Positions 60,445 through 64,000 of a stretch of DNA of 64,000 nucleotides are shown piece by piece (the stretch's first letter is position 1; every line of letters starts with the position of its first letter). The stretch lies in assembly GCA_001600055.1 (NCBI GenBank), contig BCIV01000005.1, positions 124,001-188,000 on the forward strand, in the 5' to 3' direction. The translations under genes and the position numbers were made by a program. A model generated the notes under the pieces. The model did no database searches. It was given only the letters and a program-made list of their open reading frames with translations, and had not been told where the DNA came from. The DNA is from Filobasidium wieringae. Taxonomy: Eukaryota; Basidiomycota; Tremellomycetes; Filobasidiales; Filobasidiaceae.

Positions 60445-61503
60445 GTCGATACGATGAAAGGGACGATATTGTGAACCTAGTCGCTCTCGCAACGACGAAG
60501 AACGATCATTTCTTCAACATCCTTCAAACATAATCCTGCCGAAGGATGAGGGAGCTTTGGGCAAAACTCTCCGTGAAGGATTATCAATCAACCTAGCAAT
60601 GAGGACGAGAGTCTTTCCGAGCCGGCTATTCGTCCGCGTCCGCGCGTCCCCCGAAAAAGCGTTACCAGAGTATATTCGATACAGCAAAGCGATACTTCTG
60701 GTTAATCTTTCTTGGTAGAGGTAGCAGACATCTGGATTCCCTTCGAATATGATGCTGTACATTCCGAGATACGGTACCCGCAACTTGTTCATCCGGTTCC
60801 CTCCCGCCAGGAGGTATGATTACGGAAGGAGATCTTCCGATCTCGAACGCATTTATGGTTCCCAAGCATACTGATAGATATATACAAATTTGTCGTAACT
60901 CATCATTGTTCGGATTATTGCGAGGCGAACCGTTTCAGTCGAAATCCGAGTTGCGGAGAACGTCATCGAGAATCAGCAGGTTAATTCAAGAAAACCTTGA
61001 ATAGTTACTTGGCTTATGTCTGCTGCTGAATGAAGCCGGATTGTATTCCACTGTTCAGTACCATACTCCAAAGGGTGGGATCACTACAGCGACAACGAGC
61101 CGACTCTCCCAGAGTCTAAACCGGATTCCATGACCATGCACCTCTTCCGACCCGGCTCATCCCGACACCCGCTTGTATTTCGTGCCTTCTCCTGTATTTC
61201 TAGTATGTACGTTGTAGACTAGATCTCGTGCCATCGAGGCGGAAATCTCAGCTGCCCATATTTTCCCTCTTGTTTCAAAAGTACACGTCGCGCGAACTGC
61301 ACAGGCCTCTTCTACGTATCGATGGAAGATAGGCACTGATGTGTATGCGTAGTAGTGGAAGGGAAGACTTCCTGTTCCTTTATGACGTCCAGAGACCTGG
61401 CTTGTACCTCTATATAGATCGATATTATGACTCGCTAGTCGCTGTACCAGACAAAGACCATCAGCCTACCAAGCGTCTTAAACGAATGTAGGTGTTCAAA
61501 GCA
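60445..61503. other. Intergenic, about 1.06 kb
   Basis: Between the transporter start and the downstream tail-anchored gene on the same strand. Only short unsupported ORFs. Position 60816-61004 has a plus-strand 62-codon frame without splice or family support. Confidence 0.5.
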
Positions 61504-62516
61504 TTACCAGAGATAAGCTCCGATACCGATCAAAGCGAATAGTCCTATACCGCCTGCTATGGCCATTATTTTTGTGGAGAGTTCTGATTCAGCTTTTCTG
61601 CCTATCACAGAGGAAGATAGAGAGATAGGGAAATGGGTCAGTAATGTATGAGAGTCGCCGAATCTTGGAGGAACACGTTCCAATATACTTACGCAATTCA
61701 CTTTCCTCCGGACTATCTATGATCGAGACGATAATAGGCCGTGCAGCACTATTTGCGATCCCAGCCCAGGCATCGTTTACGATTAACAGAGGTGGGCCGG
61801 AATGAAGCAGATCGGATTCAGGGCGAAGGCTGAAAACAATCCGGTCTTGTGGTATCTCACGTAGAGAAGGAAATCCCTCTTTGACCTGTGCGATTGCGAT
61901 CTAGGGTGACGTGTAAGACTTGCTCTTGTGATTGCTGATGATCCGGTTTGATTGTACTCACCTGTCGGCTGGAAGGAACCGGACCTAACATCCTCTGTTT
62001 ACTTCCTTCCCTAGGCCATTGGGGTTTGTACGTCCAGAAAGTCAGCCTTGGGCCATGAGGATCAAGATGCTCCGGTATACTGCTCGTCGGTTGTTTTTCT
62101 TTCACAGAGGTGGTAGATTTGATTTCGTTCTCTGCGCATTTCTTGCACTCGTTTTGATGCATTGCTGGAGTTAGGGTGGACATGTTGCCTAGGAGCGAAC
62201 CGATGGTATAAGTTTGGAGGTTGACCGATTGAGATAGTATCCTGCTCTGAATCGTTGCATCACGACGCAGGTCGACGCTTTGTTCGACAGAGCCCTGTCG
62301 CCTGTCGGACCTCGAGACAGCGCGATAAACGTCATCGGGCACAAGACCTACCGCTACCCAGTCGAAATCTGGCCACCACTCAATCCAGTTTACCCCGGGT
62401 GACCCTGGTTTATCACGACCCGCAATTGGTAAGAATGGGCCGAGCGTAAAACTGCTCTGATGGTATATGGTAGGTGAGGATTTCCTTATGGGGCCTGTGG
62501 TGCTTGGTATCGCCAT
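61504..62516 (-). CDS. Tail-anchored protein of unknown function, about 285 aa
   Basis: Not recognised. ATG at 62516 (MAIPSTTGPIRKSS); exons run to about 61969, from about 61901 to about 61696, and about 61603-61504 (stop TAA). N-terminal segment: YHQSSFTLGPFLPIAG, VNWIEWWPDFDWVAVGLVPDD. The middle holds four Cys in a short stretch (NECKKCAENE). Then come REIPQDRIVFSLRPESDLL and WAGIANSAARPIIVSIIDS. The C-terminus is one hydrophobic helix, MAIAGGIGLFALIGIGAYLW, directly before the stop, so the protein is probably tail-anchored in an internal membrane with the rest in the cytosol. Confidence 0.65.
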
Positions 62517-62710
62517 TCAATTTGCGTGATCAAGTACGAGCGATTGATAAACGAGCTAAGACATGGCGGGGGTTGTGAAGAAGATACAGTCACGATCGAC
62601 ATTGTGAGAGGAAGAAGGTGGGATTACAATGACCCCAAAGAATACTTCAATTTAGAAGGTGATGGACGGAAATAGAAACATGGATAGCCGATGCCCGACC
62701 GCTCGAGTCT

Positions 62711-63118
62711 TCAAAGCTCCCTCAGTTCCACTGCCTTCCTCAATGCCCGGAATTCCAGCAACAATTCCCTCAAGAGTACAGGCACCTCAAGATTGACCGT
62801 CCTCTCTGCCTGTTCGTTTGCTTTCCTCTCGTCATTTGGGGGAAACACAACAAACATCAAGAGGCAAGCAATCAAACTGAAGAATGCGATCGCGAATATG
62901 AAACAGCTCATCCAATCGATTCCCTCTCCCAGTTTTGGTGAGGTTGCAGACAAGGAAGATGGCGGATTGGGTTCTTTCTGCTTTTCGTCTGAAGAGGAGG
63001 ATAGTGAGGAGGTAGGAAGGATGGGCTTGAAGCTTTCTCTTCCAGATGACCGGGATGAGGTTAATTTAGTTAAGATATGACAGTTGTCCGCCTTGAAGAC
63101 TCACGAGTGGCTAGCCAT
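62711..63118 (-). CDS. Small single-pass membrane protein, tandem copy 1, 113 aa
   Basis: Not recognised. Exons 63118-63105 (MASHS) and 63038-62711 total 342 nt. The N-terminal half is Ser/Pro/Glu-rich (SSLSSSSDEKQKEPNPPSS). One TM helix follows (WMSCFIFAIAFFSLIACLLMFVV). The C-terminal helix is amphipathic (RKANEQAERTVNLEVPVLLRE, LLLEFRALRKAVELREL). It is a clear paralog of the next gene: same order, TM helix, (N)xxVPVLLxELLxE core, and an intron after exactly 14 coding nucleotides in phase 2. The frame is N-out or N-in; topology cannot be read. Confidence 0.75.
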
Positions 63119-63272
63119 TATGGAAGCCCTTTGAGACGAATTGGTAGGAGAGAGGTCAGTGTAACCGTTTAATGGTTCGAGTGGTGGCTAACTACGTTAC
63201 GACAACGAGGACACCCCGCAGAATTGATGCTGTGGATGCGTCTGCTAACTCGGACAATGCCGAGCGGACCGT

Positions 63273-63736
63273 CTAAAGGGATCTGCGTCTTCGTACTACT
63301 ACTATTGTATACAACCAGACAGCACCACTCCAGTAGACTCTCAACCCTTTCATCTCCCGTAACAGCTCCTCCAATAAAACAGGAACCCTCTCGTTCGCTT
63401 CTCTGTGTACCTGATCCCTCAATCTTTTTTGTTGTCCTTCTTTGCAGGAAAAGACGATCATCCAGGTCGCCGCAGCTAGACCGACCAGGCCTAGGAGGAT
63501 CAAGATAACGCTGGTTTTCACGTCTTCTGGGTCGGCTTTGGGGGCGCGGACGGGCAAGGTTAGTGGAGATGAGTCAGATGAGGCTAGTGAAGAATCATTC
63601 TGTTCTTTCTCAGGCGAGGTACTGTCTGGATTGGGCTCGGGGTCGAGTTGGACTGGTAGAAATCTGGTAGTCGATCGGATTGGGTTAGTAAACGTTTCCG
63701 GAATATGGTCGAGAATGCTTACGGCCGAGCGGACAT
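63273..63736 (-). CDS. Small single-pass membrane protein, tandem copy 2, 134 aa
   Basis: Not recognised. Exons 63736-63723 (MSARP) and 63663-63273 total 405 nt; the intron is GTAAGC...CCAG. Ser/Thr/Pro/Glu-rich N-terminus (DPEPNPDSTSPEKEQ), TM helix (SVILILLGLVGLAAATWMIVF), then the amphipathic segment KRLRDQVHREANERVPVLLE and ELLREMKGLR. The C-terminus differs from copy 1: it runs into WSGAVWLYTIVVVRRRRSL, adding a second hydrophobic patch with a basic end, perhaps from a lost stop or intron. Copies lie head-to-tail with 154 bp between them. Confidence 0.75.
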
Positions 63737-64000
63737 CCTTTCGACTGTTAATTTCTCTGGTTATACGAGGATCTTACGAAAATACTGGATTACTACCATC
63801 AGGTACTCATGTACTCGAATTACTCGAGCGATCATCCAGCAGACCGAGATGAGGACATGGATATGGGCGCGAGAGGTCGGTGTTTTGACGACGAATCTCG
63901 CTCGGATATCGCCGAGACGGTGTGGCAGGCCGAGGTCGGTTCAACCAATTTCATATACGACCAATGTAGCCAAGTAGCAAGTAGTAAATACAGCGCCTCT
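63737..64000. other. Window end, no gene seen
   Basis: 264 bp upstream of the last minus-strand gene, probably its promoter. Confidence 0.5.

Overview
The window looks like nuclear DNA of a basidiomycete yeast of the Cryptococcus/Kwoniella type (Tremellomycetes; an inference). Almost every gene is cut by several introns, mostly 40-80 nt, with GTAAGT/GTGAGT/GTACGT donors, CTNAC-like branch sites and CAG/TAG acceptors. Genes sit close together on both strands, the GC content is about 50%, and the recognisable proteins are single-copy fungal housekeeping proteins with long low-complexity tails. I built the gene models by hand, splicing frames together at visible splice sites and checking that exon lengths close the frame; the larger genes are given as spans.

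Left part (1-8.8 kb): the 3' half of an MFS transporter, then a CWF19L1/Drn1-type lariat-debranching cofactor with two CCHC zinc knuckles. From 3.7 to 8.3 kb lies a stretch of unrecognised minus-strand genes: a probable multi-pass membrane protein, a tail-anchored protein, a 127-aa protein, a decayed duplicate and a Pro/Gln-rich protein.

Middle (8.8-31 kb): a PCID2/Thp1/Csn12-family PCI protein divergent from ATG3; an unknown multi-pass membrane protein; a four-TM protein; two lineage-specific unknowns; a SNRNP40-type U5 snRNP WD protein divergent from the DEAD-box helicase RRP3/DDX47; UTP13 of the SSU processome; the N-acetyltransferase NAA30/MAK3; and the SAGA DUB-module subunit SGF11.

Right part (31-64 kb): NOT1, the scaffold of CCR4-NOT (7.6 kb); a PPP4R1-like HEAT-repeat protein with a disordered N-terminus of over 1,100 residues; SGT2; a coiled-coil protein; SCD6/LSM14 with a box C/D snoRNA in its long third intron; the phosphatase YVH1/DUSP12; ribose-5-phosphate isomerase RKI1; a DHA2-type MFS transporter; a tail-anchored unknown; and two tandem small single-pass membrane proteins that share sequence and one intron position.

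Much of the window serves RNA metabolism: splicing and lariat turnover (CWF19L1, SNRNP40), pre-rRNA processing (RRP3, UTP13, the snoRNA), transcription and export (SGF11, the PCI protein) and mRNA decay (NOT1, SCD6). I saw no CRISPR array, no complete transposon, no rRNA and no convincing tRNA. The observations most worth following are the intronic snoRNA, the tandem small membrane-protein pair and the duplicated membrane-protein region at 3.7-7.6 kb.
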